From Bacteroidota bacterium (GTDB lineage: Bacteria; Bacteroidota; Bacteroidia; Chitinophagales; Chitinophagaceae): 10,761 nt of DNA. The position numbers were made by a program, and so were the translations under genes. Shown here piece by piece: positions 1 to 6,452 of the stretch; position 1 is the stretch's first letter, and each line of letters begins with the position of its first letter. The notes under the pieces are model-generated. The model was not told the DNA's origin and did not search any database. It saw only the letters and a list, made by a program, of their open reading frames with translations. The stretch spans positions 1 to 10,761 of the forward strand of contig JAEWIW010000349.1 of NCBI GenBank assembly GCA_023386855.1, given 5' to 3'.

Positions 1-1
1 G

Positions 2-430
2 TCCAGGATATGTAAGGAAGGAACTGTTGCTGTACAGGAATTATTCGGGGTATATTCTTTTCCACAGGTACACCAGATGATCTCTACCGTATCTGGAAAA
101 ATAAGGGAAGGTCTTTCCTGGGTGGAGGCTATAAAAGCCAGCTTTCCCATGGGGTCAATGACTGGTGCTCCCAAGAAAAGAGTAATGGAGCTGATTGAGC
201 AATATGAAAGAACCAGGCGCGGGCTTTTTTCGGGCGCTATTGGTTATGCAGATTCTGGTGAAAATTTTGACTTCAACGTGGTGATCAGGAGTATACTTTA
301 TAATTCTTCGCTCCAATATCTTTCCTACCAAACCGGGTCTGCAATTACCTATTATGCTGATGCTGAAAAAGAATACGAAGAATGCCTTCTGAAAGGAAAA
401 GCGATCAGGAGAATTTTGGAAGGAGAGTAA
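2..430 (+). CDS. pabB: Aminodeoxychorismate synthase component I, C-terminal fragment (PabB-like chorismate-binding enzyme)
   Basis: This is the C-terminal end of a chorismate-utilising enzyme; the reading frame is open to the left edge, so the true start lies outside the window. The visible part covers the last ~142 residues. It shows the family hallmarks in order: PMGSMTGAPK (nt ~145-174), the following helix KRVMELIEQYE, GLFSGAIGY, DFNVVIRSI, and the metal-binding end segment DAEKEYEECLLKGKAI. PabB-type enzymes aminate chorismate to 4-amino-4-deoxychorismate with ammonia from PabA, for folate synthesis in the cytoplasm. The same domain occurs in TrpE and in isochorismate synthases. I prefer PabB because the end pattern (EKEYEECLLKGKA followed by a very short tail) resembles Bacteroidota PabB, but the substrate-discriminating N-terminal part is not visible. 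The gene converges on a lytic transglycosylase gene across a repeat-rich spacer. Confidence 0.75.
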   Translation, partial: SRICKEGTVAVQELFGVYSFPQVHQMISTVSGKIREGLSWVEAIKASFPMGSMTGAPKKRVMELIEQYERTRRGLFSGAIGYADSGENFDFNVVIRSILYNSSLQYLSYQTGSAITYYADAEKEYEECLLKGKAIRRILEGE

Positions 431-462
431 ACCAAGACCGGGGACCGCGGACCGGGACCAGG

Positions 463-549
463 TGCTCGATCGGCCGTCCCAAGGAATGAAGGTCCGTGGA
501 ACGGATGCTCGATCGGCCGTCCCAAGGACCGAAGGTCCGTGGAACGGCC
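463..549. repeat. Two 42-bp direct repeats, the second folding into a GC-rich hairpin
   Basis: Copy A is 463-504 and copy B is 506-547, a 43-bp period, with two mismatches (AT versus CC at the centre). Both begin TGCTCGATCGGCCGTCCCA and end GGTCCGTGGAACGG. Copy B can fold as nested stems: GGCCGT (515-520) with ACGGCC (544-549), and an inner GGACC GAA GGTCC. The outer arms GGCCGTCCCA and TGGAACGGCC are complementary except for one position. The AT-to-CC change in copy B completes the inner palindrome, so only that copy forms the full structure. Dispersed hairpin repeats of this type occur in bacterial spacers; whether this one is repeated elsewhere in the genome cannot be seen here. Confidence 0.85.
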
Positions 550-642
550 CAGGACAATTTTGAAAAATAAAGGACCGAGGACCAGGCTGGCTTTTGGGTT
601 TTCATAATTAGAACATCTCCCAAAAAGCGATTTTTTAGCTTT

Positions 643-761
643 TCAATACTCAGGATGAGTGAACGAGTAAGCATATCAATACGAAAGATGAGTGAACGAG
701 TAAGCCTGTCAATACGAAGGATGAGTGAACGAGTAAGCCTGTCAATACGAAGGATGAGTGA
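643..761. repeat. 33-bp tandem repeat, about 3.6 copies
   Basis: Four consecutive units start at 643, 676, 709 and 742; the last is cut after about 20 bp. Each begins TCAATAC and contains GATGAGTGAACGAGTAAGC. Copies 2 and 3 are almost identical and copy 1 is the most diverged (CTCAGG for CGAAGG, ATA for CTG). There are no spacers between units, so this is a tandem array and not a CRISPR. The unit length is a multiple of three. In the plus frame starting at ATG 655 the array is open up to TAA 775-777, and would encode a 40-residue peptide with an 11-residue period (MSERVSLSIRR). No Shine-Dalgarno or promoter supports translation, so it is given as a repeat and not as a gene. Confidence 0.9.
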
Positions 762-808
762 AAAAATTAACCAATAAAAAAGTACTAATTGGATTTCCCC
801 TTTCTGCT

Positions 809-846
809 AAAAAAAGAGAGCCTATCAGTCAGGCTCTCTTTTTTTT
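809..846. terminator. Bidirectional rho-independent terminator
   Basis: The stem AGAGAGCCT (815-823) pairs perfectly with AGGCTCTCT (831-839) around a 7-nt loop. It is followed by a run of eight T on the plus strand and preceded by a run of seven A, which is a T-run on the minus strand. It can therefore stop transcription from both sides. It lies about 75 nt beyond the stop codon of the minus-strand lytic transglycosylase gene and about 380 nt beyond the end of the pabB-like gene. Confidence 0.9.
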
Positions 847-878
847 ATATTATAATCGGATAAAAATCACTTTCCTGT

Positions 879-916
879 CCCCGGTCCATTCTTGAAGCCC
901 CGGTCCATTCCTGAGG
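879..916. repeat. 19-bp direct repeat, two copies, GGTCC-containing
   Basis: The units 879-897 and 898-916 abut each other and differ at two positions (CCCCGGTCCATTC followed by TTGAAG or CTGAGG). They lie immediately after the stop codon of the lytic transglycosylase gene. Their CCCCGGTCC core is the reverse complement of the GGACCGGGG-like sequence at the other end of the same spacer, which suggests a related repeat family on both sides. Confidence 0.8.
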
Positions 917-921
917 TCCTT

Positions 922-2082
922 TTATTTTACAGCCAGTTCGCTATCCTGCAATTTATTATTGGCAGTTTCACTGAGCAGCCTGTTCACTGATTCTTCCAAA
1001 ATATGATATTTCTGCGCAACAAACATATCCATCTTGGCGGGTGGGAGATGCAATTCATACCTGTTCTTTGCCGCTGCAATAACCATGTCGAAATTGGGAT
1101 TATAGCGGTTGAATTCTGTAATATCCATGAGGATATATTTTGCGATCACTTCTGAATGGTATTTTCCTGCGATCTCTATTTTTCTTGCTTCCCTTTCTTC
1201 CTTATTGGTAAGATTTCTCAGGATCACCTGGTGACTCCCGATACCAACCTGTTCCTGGGTTTCTTTTTTGGTGAGAGTAGTGATACCACCTTCCCCTTCA
1301 AAAACATAATGGGTGCCGATAAATTTCTTAACATGCGTGCGGGATTCTGCAGGAAGGAAGTATTGTAATTCCCAGAAATTCCTGCTGCCGCTTTTTTTCA
1401 TGGCATTATAAACAACACCGGGACCACCATTATAAGCCGCGATCACTAACAGCCAGTCGCCAAACTCGGCATAAAGGCGCTTTAAATATTTTGCAGCGGC
1501 ATGGGTGCTTTTGACCATATCGGTCCTTTCATCATAATTGCGTGAAACCTTCAGGCCATAATTCCTTGCGGTGGCGGGCATGAATTGCCAGGGCCCTACT
1601 GCACCTGCCCAGGATACGGCCGAACTGCGCAGCTTGGATTCGATTACAGCAATATACTTGAGTTCTTTGGGAAGGCCGTTCTTAATAAATACGGCATCCA
1701 TCATGTTGAAATAGGGACGACCCCATTCCTTCAATTTCATGAGATTACCAGTCTGTTTTTCCATATAGTCCTGGACAAAACTGATGGCTTTGGGATTAAG
1801 GCGAACTGAATTGTAACGGGTGGAGGACCTTGTAACAACTTTACTTTTCTCGAAAAGATTTTGAAAGCCATCGCGGGGCGCTAAAGAATCCTTCCCGCGG
1901 GAAAGGGTGGTGGTGAAAAAGGAATCGGTCAAAGTGGTTGATCCCTGGAAGAAAGCCGTCGATGATACCGGGCGGATTTGGTCTGCATCGCTGGCTGCAT
2001 TACCGTGGTTATTGGAGTGGGCTATTGCCGACGACAATAACAGCATCAGTAAAGAGCTGAGAATTAGGTTTGTTTGCATCAT
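922..2082 (-). CDS. Exported lytic transglycosylase, MltD-like (SLT domain, no LysM)
   Basis: This 386-residue protein is predicted to cleave the peptidoglycan glycan strand, forming 1,6-anhydromuramoyl ends, in the periplasm. Residues 1-21 form a Sec-type signal peptide with an AIA-H cleavage site. The transglycosylase domain spans about residues 120-265. The catalytic glutamate is E148 in AVIESKLRSSAVS, followed by GAVGPWQFMPATARNYGL (160-177) and AYNGGPG (216-222); all hallmark motifs are intact. The C-terminal ~120 residues resemble the extension seen in MltD-type proteins but contain no clear LysM repeat, so the wall anchor of classical MltD is missing. The first of two adjacent ATG codons is used; AAAGAAAG lies just upstream. 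The gene lies 97 nt downstream of gatA on the same strand and ends before a strong bidirectional terminator, so it may be the last gene of a tatA-gatA transcript. Confidence 0.9.
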   Translation of the reverse strand: MMQTNLILSSLLMLLLSSAIAHSNNHGNAASDADQIRPVSSTAFFQGSTTLTDSFFTTTLSRGKDSLAPRDGFQNLFEKSKVVTRSSTRYNSVRLNPKAISFVQDYMEKQTGNLMKLKEWGRPYFNMMDAVFIKNGLPKELKYIAVIESKLRSSAVSWAGAVGPWQFMPATARNYGLKVSRNYDERTDMVKSTHAAAKYLKRLYAEFGDWLLVIAAYNGGPGVVYNAMKKSGSRNFWELQYFLPAESRTHVKKFIGTHYVFEGEGGITTLTKKETQEQVGIGSHQVILRNLTNKEEREARKIEIAGKYHSEVIAKYILMDITEFNRYNPNFDMVIAAAKNRYELHLPPAKMDMFVAQKYHILEESVNRLLSETANNKLQDSELAVK

Positions 2083-2181
2083 CTTTCTTTTTGTTCAACA
2101 ATATCAACCCCACAGAATATGGAAATGGATGATGGCTTTCATAGGGGGCACACGAAAAGCTGAACAGGCGGGTTGAAAGGT

Positions 2182-3645
2182 TTAATGGTTTTTCGACACC
2201 TGAGAGCCATATTTCGTTAGCCAGAGTTCGGACAATTGCAGCAAATATAACTCCTCGAATCGGTTTGTCATAACCTGCAGCCCGAATGGCATGCCATTAC
2301 TATGCCAAAAAAGAGGGAGAGAAATGGCAGGGATGCCTGTCAGGTTGGCAAAAACAGTAAAAATATCGGCCAGGTACATGGCGATGGGGTCGTCATTATT
2401 TTCCCCGAGTTTAAAAGCAGTTGAGGGGGCAGTGGGTAATATGATAGCGTCGAATTGCCTGAAGGCCATGTCTATACGATCGCTCAAAAGTTTTCTAACC
2501 TGTTGGGCTTTGGTAAAATAAGCGTCATAATAACCGGAACTTAATACAAAAGTGCCCAACATGATCCGGCGTTTTACTTCCTTTCCAAAACCTATCGAAC
2601 GGCTTTCTTTATACACTTCTTCCAGTGTTAAATCTTCCTGTTTATTCCTAAATCCGTACCGGATGCCGTCAAAACGGGAAAGATTCGAAGAGGCTTCGGC
2701 TGTGGTCAGCACATAATAAGTGGGAACAATATAGTCGAGCAGGTCAAATTCAATGGGCTCAACGGAATAACCATCTTTTTCCATCTTGTCAAGGAAGTTC
2801 CTGATCGAATGGGCAATTTCAGGATCCAGTGCCGGGCTTTCGAGTGCTTCCTTAAAATAGCCGATCTTTTTCGGGATGGGGGAGGAGGATGATTTTAATT
2901 CACCTGCATAATTAGGTACCTCCCTTGGAGAAACAGTACTGTCAAATTCATCCGGCCCGGAAATGGTTTCCAATACTAAGGCCAGATCAGGAATATTTTT
3001 AGCGAATATGCCTACCTGGTCAAATGAAGAAGCATATGCAACCAATCCATAGCGCGAAATGCGGCCATAACTGGGCTTGAGCCCGATGATACCGCAAAAA
3101 TCCGCAGGCTGGCGAACGGAGCCTCCTGTATCCGATCCAAGGCTTACCATGCAAAGGCCGGCCTGAACGGCAACGGCCGATCCGCCGGAGGAACCACCGG
3201 GAACCCGCTGGTTATCCAGCGCATTATAAACGGCTCCATAAACAGAATTCTCATTGGTGGAGCCCATGGCAAATTCATCACAATTGGTATTGCCAATAAT
3301 GATGGCTTCAGCATCGATTAATTTCCGGATGGCAGTGGCAGAATAAATGGCTTTGAATCCTTCCAGGATGGAAGAACAGGCAGTAAGGGAATGTCCTTCA
3401 TACGATAGCACATCCTTGATGGCAACGATTACCCCGTGTAATTTCCCCGGCTTACGCCCGGCAGCGCGGTCATCATCCAGTTTCCTGGCCCTGTGCAATG
3501 CCTCCTGTTCATAGATTTCTATGAAGGCATTCAGGTGATTATTCTCACGGGCTTGCTGCAGGTAGTGTTCAACTGCAGACAGGCAGGTGACACGACCATG
3601 CAAAAGATCTGCATGATATTGCTCTATGGAATCGTATGAAAACAA
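2182..3645 (-). CDS. gatA: Aspartyl/glutamyl-tRNA amidotransferase subunit A
   Basis: GatA is the glutaminase subunit of the GatCAB complex. It releases ammonia from glutamine so that GatB can convert misacylated Glu-tRNA(Gln) or Asp-tRNA(Asn) to the correct form. The 487 residues are full family length. The amidase-signature Ser-cisSer-Lys triad is visible: K77 in AIKDVL, S152 in GGSSGGSA and S176 in GSDTGGSVRQPADFCG. The N-terminal helix region (YHADLLHGRVTCLSAVEHYL) and the C-terminal NLTGIPAISLP motif are also typical. The start is TTG at 3643-3645. An in-frame TAA lies directly before it, so no longer start exists, and the N-terminus FSYDSIEQYH matches the family position. AAAGGG sits just upstream with short spacing. 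It follows tatA by 29 nt on the same strand. GatB and GatC are not in the window. A general amidase is the alternative, but the similarity along the whole length favours GatA. Confidence 0.93.
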   Translation of the reverse strand: MFSYDSIEQYHADLLHGRVTCLSAVEHYLQQARENNHLNAFIEIYEQEALHRARKLDDDRAAGRKPGKLHGVIVAIKDVLSYEGHSLTACSSILEGFKAIYSATAIRKLIDAEAIIIGNTNCDEFAMGSTNENSVYGAVYNALDNQRVPGGSSGGSAVAVQAGLCMVSLGSDTGGSVRQPADFCGIIGLKPSYGRISRYGLVAYASSFDQVGIFAKNIPDLALVLETISGPDEFDSTVSPREVPNYAGELKSSSSPIPKKIGYFKEALESPALDPEIAHSIRNFLDKMEKDGYSVEPIEFDLLDYIVPTYYVLTTAEASSNLSRFDGIRYGFRNKQEDLTLEEVYKESRSIGFGKEVKRRIMLGTFVLSSGYYDAYFTKAQQVRKLLSDRIDMAFRQFDAIILPTAPSTAFKLGENNDDPIAMYLADIFTVFANLTGIPAISLPLFWHSNGMPFGLQVMTNRFEELYLLQLSELWLTKYGSQVSKNH

Positions 3646-3674
3646 TTACCCTTTACAAGAAATTAAGTGAGAGA

Positions 3675-3908
3675 TTAGTGTTGGTTGGTAGAAGCAGCTT
3701 CTTTTTCTTTTTCAGCCATTCCTTCTTCGATCTCTCTTTTAACATTGGTCTTGGCATCATTAAATTCCCTGATGCCACGGCCCAGTCCTCTCATGAATTC
3801 AGGAATCTTACGACCACCAAAAAGGATCAGAACGGCAAGAATAATAAGGATCCACTCGCTACCACCAGGCATTGAAATGAACAACAGGGATGATGTATTT
3901 GCTAACAT
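3675..3908 (-). CDS. tatA: Twin-arginine translocase subunit TatA/E
   Basis: TatA forms the protein-conducting assembly of the Tat pathway, which moves folded proteins across the inner membrane. The 77-residue protein has the standard layout: a short N-terminus, one membrane helix (about residues 17-31, SEWILIILAVLILF), the FGG hinge (30-32), then the amphipathic helix RKIPEFMRGLGRGIREFNDAK. A charged tail rich in Glu and Lys follows. The ATG at 3906-3908 is chosen. Met13 (3870-3872) is an alternative giving a shorter N-terminus closer to the textbook TatA start, but extra hydrophobic residues before the helix are common in Bacteroidota. It probably forms an operon with gatA 29 nt downstream. 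TatB is formally possible; the short tail and glycine-rich amphipathic helix favour TatA. Confidence 0.93.
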   Translation of the reverse strand: MLANTSSLLFISMPGGSEWILIILAVLILFGGRKIPEFMRGLGRGIREFNDAKTNVKREIEEGMAEKEKEAASTNQH

Positions 3909-4060
3909 GTTAGAAATGTTTTTTCGGTTGAGCTACGAATGTACGGTTTTTTGATATTCGCGCATTTCATTTAACAATGGATATTCTTTGAGCAGCCAAT
4001 TCATTAGTATTACCAATACCTGTTAGCTACACATCCATGCCTTTAAAAACATAGTTAAGA

Positions 4061-4155
4061 GGGAAGGAAAAAAAGAAATTATACCTGCAATCTGGCTTCA
4101 GCCGAAAAAAAGGGAAGGAAAAAAGAAATATTTACCTGCAATCAGGTGTCGGCTG
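4061..4155. repeat. Imperfect direct repeat, two copies with 51-bp period
   Basis: Copy 1 (4061-4104) and copy 2 (4112-4155) both begin GGGAAGGAAAAAA, continue with GAAAT and an AT-rich stretch, and then ACCTGCAATC. They diverge more in the last dozen bases (TGGCTTCAGCCG versus AGGTGTCGGCTG). The end of copy 1 (CAGCCG, 4099-4104) and the end of copy 2 (CGGCTG, 4150-4155) are complementary, so the pair can close a stem about 45 nt apart. No coding role is seen. Confidence 0.75.
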
Positions 4156-4159
4156 GTAA

Positions 4160-4194
4160 AAAAGAAGAGGCTGACTCTTGATGAGACAGCCTCT
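4160..4194 (-). terminator. Rho-independent terminator of rplS
   Basis: Read on the minus strand, the stem AGAGGCTG (4194-4187) pairs with CAGCCTCT (4173-4166). A short inner CTC/GAG pairing sits across an A-A mismatch, and a T-rich tract (TCTTTTTTA) follows. It starts about 22 nt after the rplS stop codon, the expected position. Confidence 0.87.
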
Positions 4195-4216
4195 GATATA
4201 CTTAATGTACAATAGC

Positions 4217-4585
4217 TTACTGTGCAGAAGCAACTGCCATTCTTTTTTCCTTGATCCTCGCACTTTTACCACTACGGCTACGCAGGAAGTAAAGTTTTGC
4301 ACGACGAACCCTACCTACTTTATTCAAAGCAATAGAGTCGATATTGGGTGAAAACAGGGGGAAGGTTCTTTCCACTCCGATTCCATCAGATATCTTTCTT
4401 ACGGTGAAGCTAGCAGTTTGTCCAGATCCCTGGCGCTTAATCACATCGCCCCTGAAGCTCTGAATACGCTCCTTACCACCTTCTACGATCTTATAGTTAA
4501 CAGTTACGTTATCGCCAGCTTTGAATTTTGGAAATTCTTTCTGACCGGTTAACTGCTCATGTACAAATTGAACTGCTGGGTTCAT
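4217..4585 (-). CDS. rplS: 50S ribosomal protein L19 (bL19)
   Basis: bL19 lies at the 30S-50S interface of the ribosome. The 122-residue protein shows family motifs throughout: [10 protein letters not shown] at the N-terminus, [52 protein letters not shown], and the C-terminal [25 protein letters not shown]. The ATG at 4583-4585 is chosen. A longer frame from a TTG at 4607-4609 is possible, but that codon lies inside the -7 promoter element, and the added residues (PPLKFEV) are not typical of the family. The short leader that results fits the promoter position. The gene sits 102 nt downstream of rny on the same strand, has its own promoter and ends at a clear terminator, so it can be expressed alone. 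Confidence 0.96.
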   Translation of the reverse strand: MNPAVQFVHEQLTGQKEFPKFKAGDNVTVNYKIVEGGKERIQSFRGDVIKRQGSGQTASFTVRKISDGIGVERTFPLFSPNIDSIALNKVGRVRRAKLYFLRSRSGKSARIKEKRMAVASAQ

Positions 4586-4606
4586 GACTTCAAATTTTAA
4601 GGGAGG

Positions 4607-4638
4607 CAAAGGTAAGAGTGAACCTCCTCAATTCCAAA
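4607..4638 (-). promoter_or_regulatory. Bacteroidota-type promoter for rplS
   Basis: On the minus strand, TTTG (4638-4635) and TACCTTTG (4614-4607) match the Bacteroidota housekeeping promoter consensus TTTG and TAnnTTTG, separated by 20 nt, the usual spacing. Transcription would begin a few bases after 4607, leaving an untranslated leader of roughly 15-20 nt before the ATG at 4585. This is the best promoter match in the window and the main sequence evidence for the phylum. Confidence 0.85.
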
Positions 4639-4687
4639 TTTCTTTTTATTTATTCCTTACAAACCAGTGTGGTGGTGCTTTTCAGCC

Positions 4688-6247
4688 TTACCGGGCCACG
4701 TTCACTGCTCGTTTTTCCCTGATCACGGTTACCTTGATCTGCCCGGGAAAGGTCATTTCGGTCTGGATCTTCTGCGCAATTTCAAAAGAAAGCCTGTCGC
4801 TATCCGCATCACTTACTTTATCTGCTTCAACGATCACCCTGAGTTCCCTTCCAGCCTGGATAGCATATGCTTTTTCCACGCCCTGGTATGAACAGGCAAG
4901 GTTTTCAAGGTCTTTGATCCTTTGCAGGTATTGCTGCATGATCTCCCTTCTTGCTCCTGGTCGCGCACCACTGATGGCATCGCAGGCCTGGACGATAGGA
5001 GAGATCACGTATTGCATTTCCATTTCATCGTGGTGAGCACCAATGGCATTTACCACGGCAGGGTTCTCCCCGTATTTCTCTGCCAGCCTTGCTCCTAAAA
5101 GAGCATGGCTCAGCTCGGTTTCCTCATCAGGTACCTTCCCAATATCATGAAGAAGACCTGCCCTTTTAGCCAGCTTGGGATTCATTCCCAGTTCGGATGC
5201 CATGATGCCGCAAAGATTAGCCACCTCACGGGAGTGCATCAGCAGGTTCTGGCCATAGGAAGAGCGAAATCGCATCTTACCTACAATCCGTACCAGTTCC
5301 TTATGCAATCCATGTATGCCGAGTTCAATCACCGTACGCTCGCCAATTTCCACCACCTGCTCTTCGATCTGCTTGCGGGTTTTTTCCACGATCTCTTCGA
5401 TCCTGGCCGGGTGGATCCTCCCGTCGGATACCAGCCTTTGAAGACTTAACCTGGCGATCTCCCTGCGCAGGGGGTCAAATGAAGAAAGAATAATGGCTTC
5501 AGGAGTATCATCCACGATCAGGTCTACGCCCGTTGCGGCTTCGATTGCACGAATGTTCCGGCCTTCCCTTCCAATGATCTGCCCCTTGATCTCATCACTT
5601 TCCAGGTTGAAAACAGTGATGGAATTTTCAATGGCCTGCTCTGCAGCCGTACGCTGGATCGACTGGATAATGATCTTCCTGGCCTCTTTGTTAGCCTTTT
5701 GCTTGGCATCATCAATGATCTCCTGCTGAAGCCCGATAGCCCTGGTATGCGCTTCCTGCTTCAGGCTTTCTACCAACTGGGTCCTGGCCTCATCAGCCGT
5801 TAGCCCGGCGATCTTTTCCAGCCTGCGGATATGTTCTTCCTGGTGTTTCTCTAACTCGGTTCTTTTCAGGTTAACTACATCTATCTGCTTGTTAAGGTTT
5901 TCCTTTATCACATCATTTTCCTTAACCTGTTTATCCAACTGGTCAAGCTTCTGGTTAATGCTTTGTTCTTTCTGGCGGGCCCTGTTTTCTGCATCACTCA
6001 GCTTCCTGTTTCGATCCAATACTTCCTTATCGTGTTCTGCCTTGAGTTGTACGAATTTCTCTTTTGCTTCCAGTAACTTCTCCTTCTTCAGGGTTTCGGC
6101 ATTGGCCTGTGCATCGGAAAGTATCTTCTGCGCCTGCTGGTTGGCATCGTCTATTTTACGTTGAGTATCCTTGGCAAAGATGAACTTCCCCGCTATTATT
6201 CCAATAACCAGGGCTGCTACACCTATAATAATCGTTATGGGTTCCAT
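4688..6247 (-). CDS. rny: Ribonuclease Y
   Basis: RNase Y is a membrane-anchored endoribonuclease that starts mRNA decay. The 519-residue protein is the usual length and has every domain in order. Residues ~2-22 are an N-terminal membrane helix ([17 protein letters not shown]), and ~25-205 form a long charged coiled coil. A KH RNA-binding domain (~208-275) carries the GREG loop at 226-229 ([16 protein letters not shown]). The HD metal-dependent phosphodiesterase domain follows, with H338 (LLMHSREV), H367-D368 (GLLHDIGK), H405-H406 (GAHHDE) and D423 (ACDAIS). The C-terminus [22 protein letters not shown] is characteristic. No strong terminator separates it from rplS, so read-through is possible. 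It is divergent from the thioredoxin gene at 6453 across a 205-nt spacer in which I see no exact promoter consensus. Confidence 0.97.
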   Translation of the reverse strand: MEPITIIIGVAALVIGIIAGKFIFAKDTQRKIDDANQQAQKILSDAQANAETLKKEKLLEAKEKFVQLKAEHDKEVLDRNRKLSDAENRARQKEQSINQKLDQLDKQVKENDVIKENLNKQIDVVNLKRTELEKHQEEHIRRLEKIAGLTADEARTQLVESLKQEAHTRAIGLQQEIIDDAKQKANKEARKIIIQSIQRTAAEQAIENSITVFNLESDEIKGQIIGREGRNIRAIEAATGVDLIVDDTPEAIILSSFDPLRREIARLSLQRLVSDGRIHPARIEEIVEKTRKQIEEQVVEIGERTVIELGIHGLHKELVRIVGKMRFRSSYGQNLLMHSREVANLCGIMASELGMNPKLAKRAGLLHDIGKVPDEETELSHALLGARLAEKYGENPAVVNAIGAHHDEMEMQYVISPIVQACDAISGARPGARREIMQQYLQRIKDLENLACSYQGVEKAYAIQAGRELRVIVEADKVSDADSDRLSFEIAQKIQTEMTFPGQIKVTVIREKRAVNVAR

Positions 6248-6452
6248 TGTTTTCTATGAGTTTAAATTGTTTGGTTGTAAAACCAGTCCTCCCTATGTGT
6301 TGGTTTTTATGCATAGTAAGACATAATTTGGCGAAAATACAAAAAAAGGGTGGTCATTAAGGTGTCCTATGCCTTTGATATACTATTAAATACATCAGTG
6401 GTAGGGTATTTCCCGATTCAAATATTAAATTGCCTTCTTAAAACCTTAGCGC

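Larger units (their letters stand above)
431..921. other. Repeat-rich convergent intergenic spacer (491 nt)
   Basis: This stretch lies between the stop codons of the pabB-like gene and the lytic transglycosylase gene. It holds no convincing conserved gene. From left to right it contains GGACC-rich sequence, a 42-bp direct repeat pair with a large hairpin, a weak AAAAGC/GCTTTT stem (623-643), a 33-bp tandem repeat array, a bidirectional terminator and a 19-bp direct repeat. The GGACC motif dominates the left end and its complement GGTCC the right end. For example, GACCGGGGA at 436-444 is the inverted counterpart of TCCCCGGTC at 878-886. The sub-features are listed separately. Confidence 0.85.
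3909..4216. other. Intergenic region upstream of tatA and downstream of rplS (308 nt)
   Basis: This spacer must hold the tatA-gatA promoter if that unit is transcribed separately, because a terminator closes rplS at its right end. I find no exact TTTG/TAnnTTTG pair on the minus strand. It also contains an A-rich 51-bp-period direct repeat (4061-4155), listed separately. I see no credible small gene. Confidence 0.7.

Noticed and set aside
405..674. Minus-strand open frame of 89 codons
   Set aside because: It overlaps the conserved end of the pabB-like gene and the repeats, and its protein has no recognisable pattern.
643..761. Possible CRISPR array
   Set aside because: The 33-bp units directly abut with no spacers and no cas genes are nearby; it is a tandem repeat.
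4586..4609. Longer rplS start at a TTG codon (eight extra residues)
   Set aside because: The TTG lies within the -7 element TACCTTTG, and the family starts at the downstream ATG.
4584..5036. Plus-strand open frame opposite the rny end and rplS promoter
   Set aside because: It covers the conserved HD-domain end of RNase Y in antisense, and its composition is that of a shadow frame.
6332..6339. TATTTTCG on the minus strand as a promoter for rny
   Set aside because: It has one mismatch to TAnnTTTG and no TTTG about 20 nt upstream, so it is too weak to call in AT-rich sequence.
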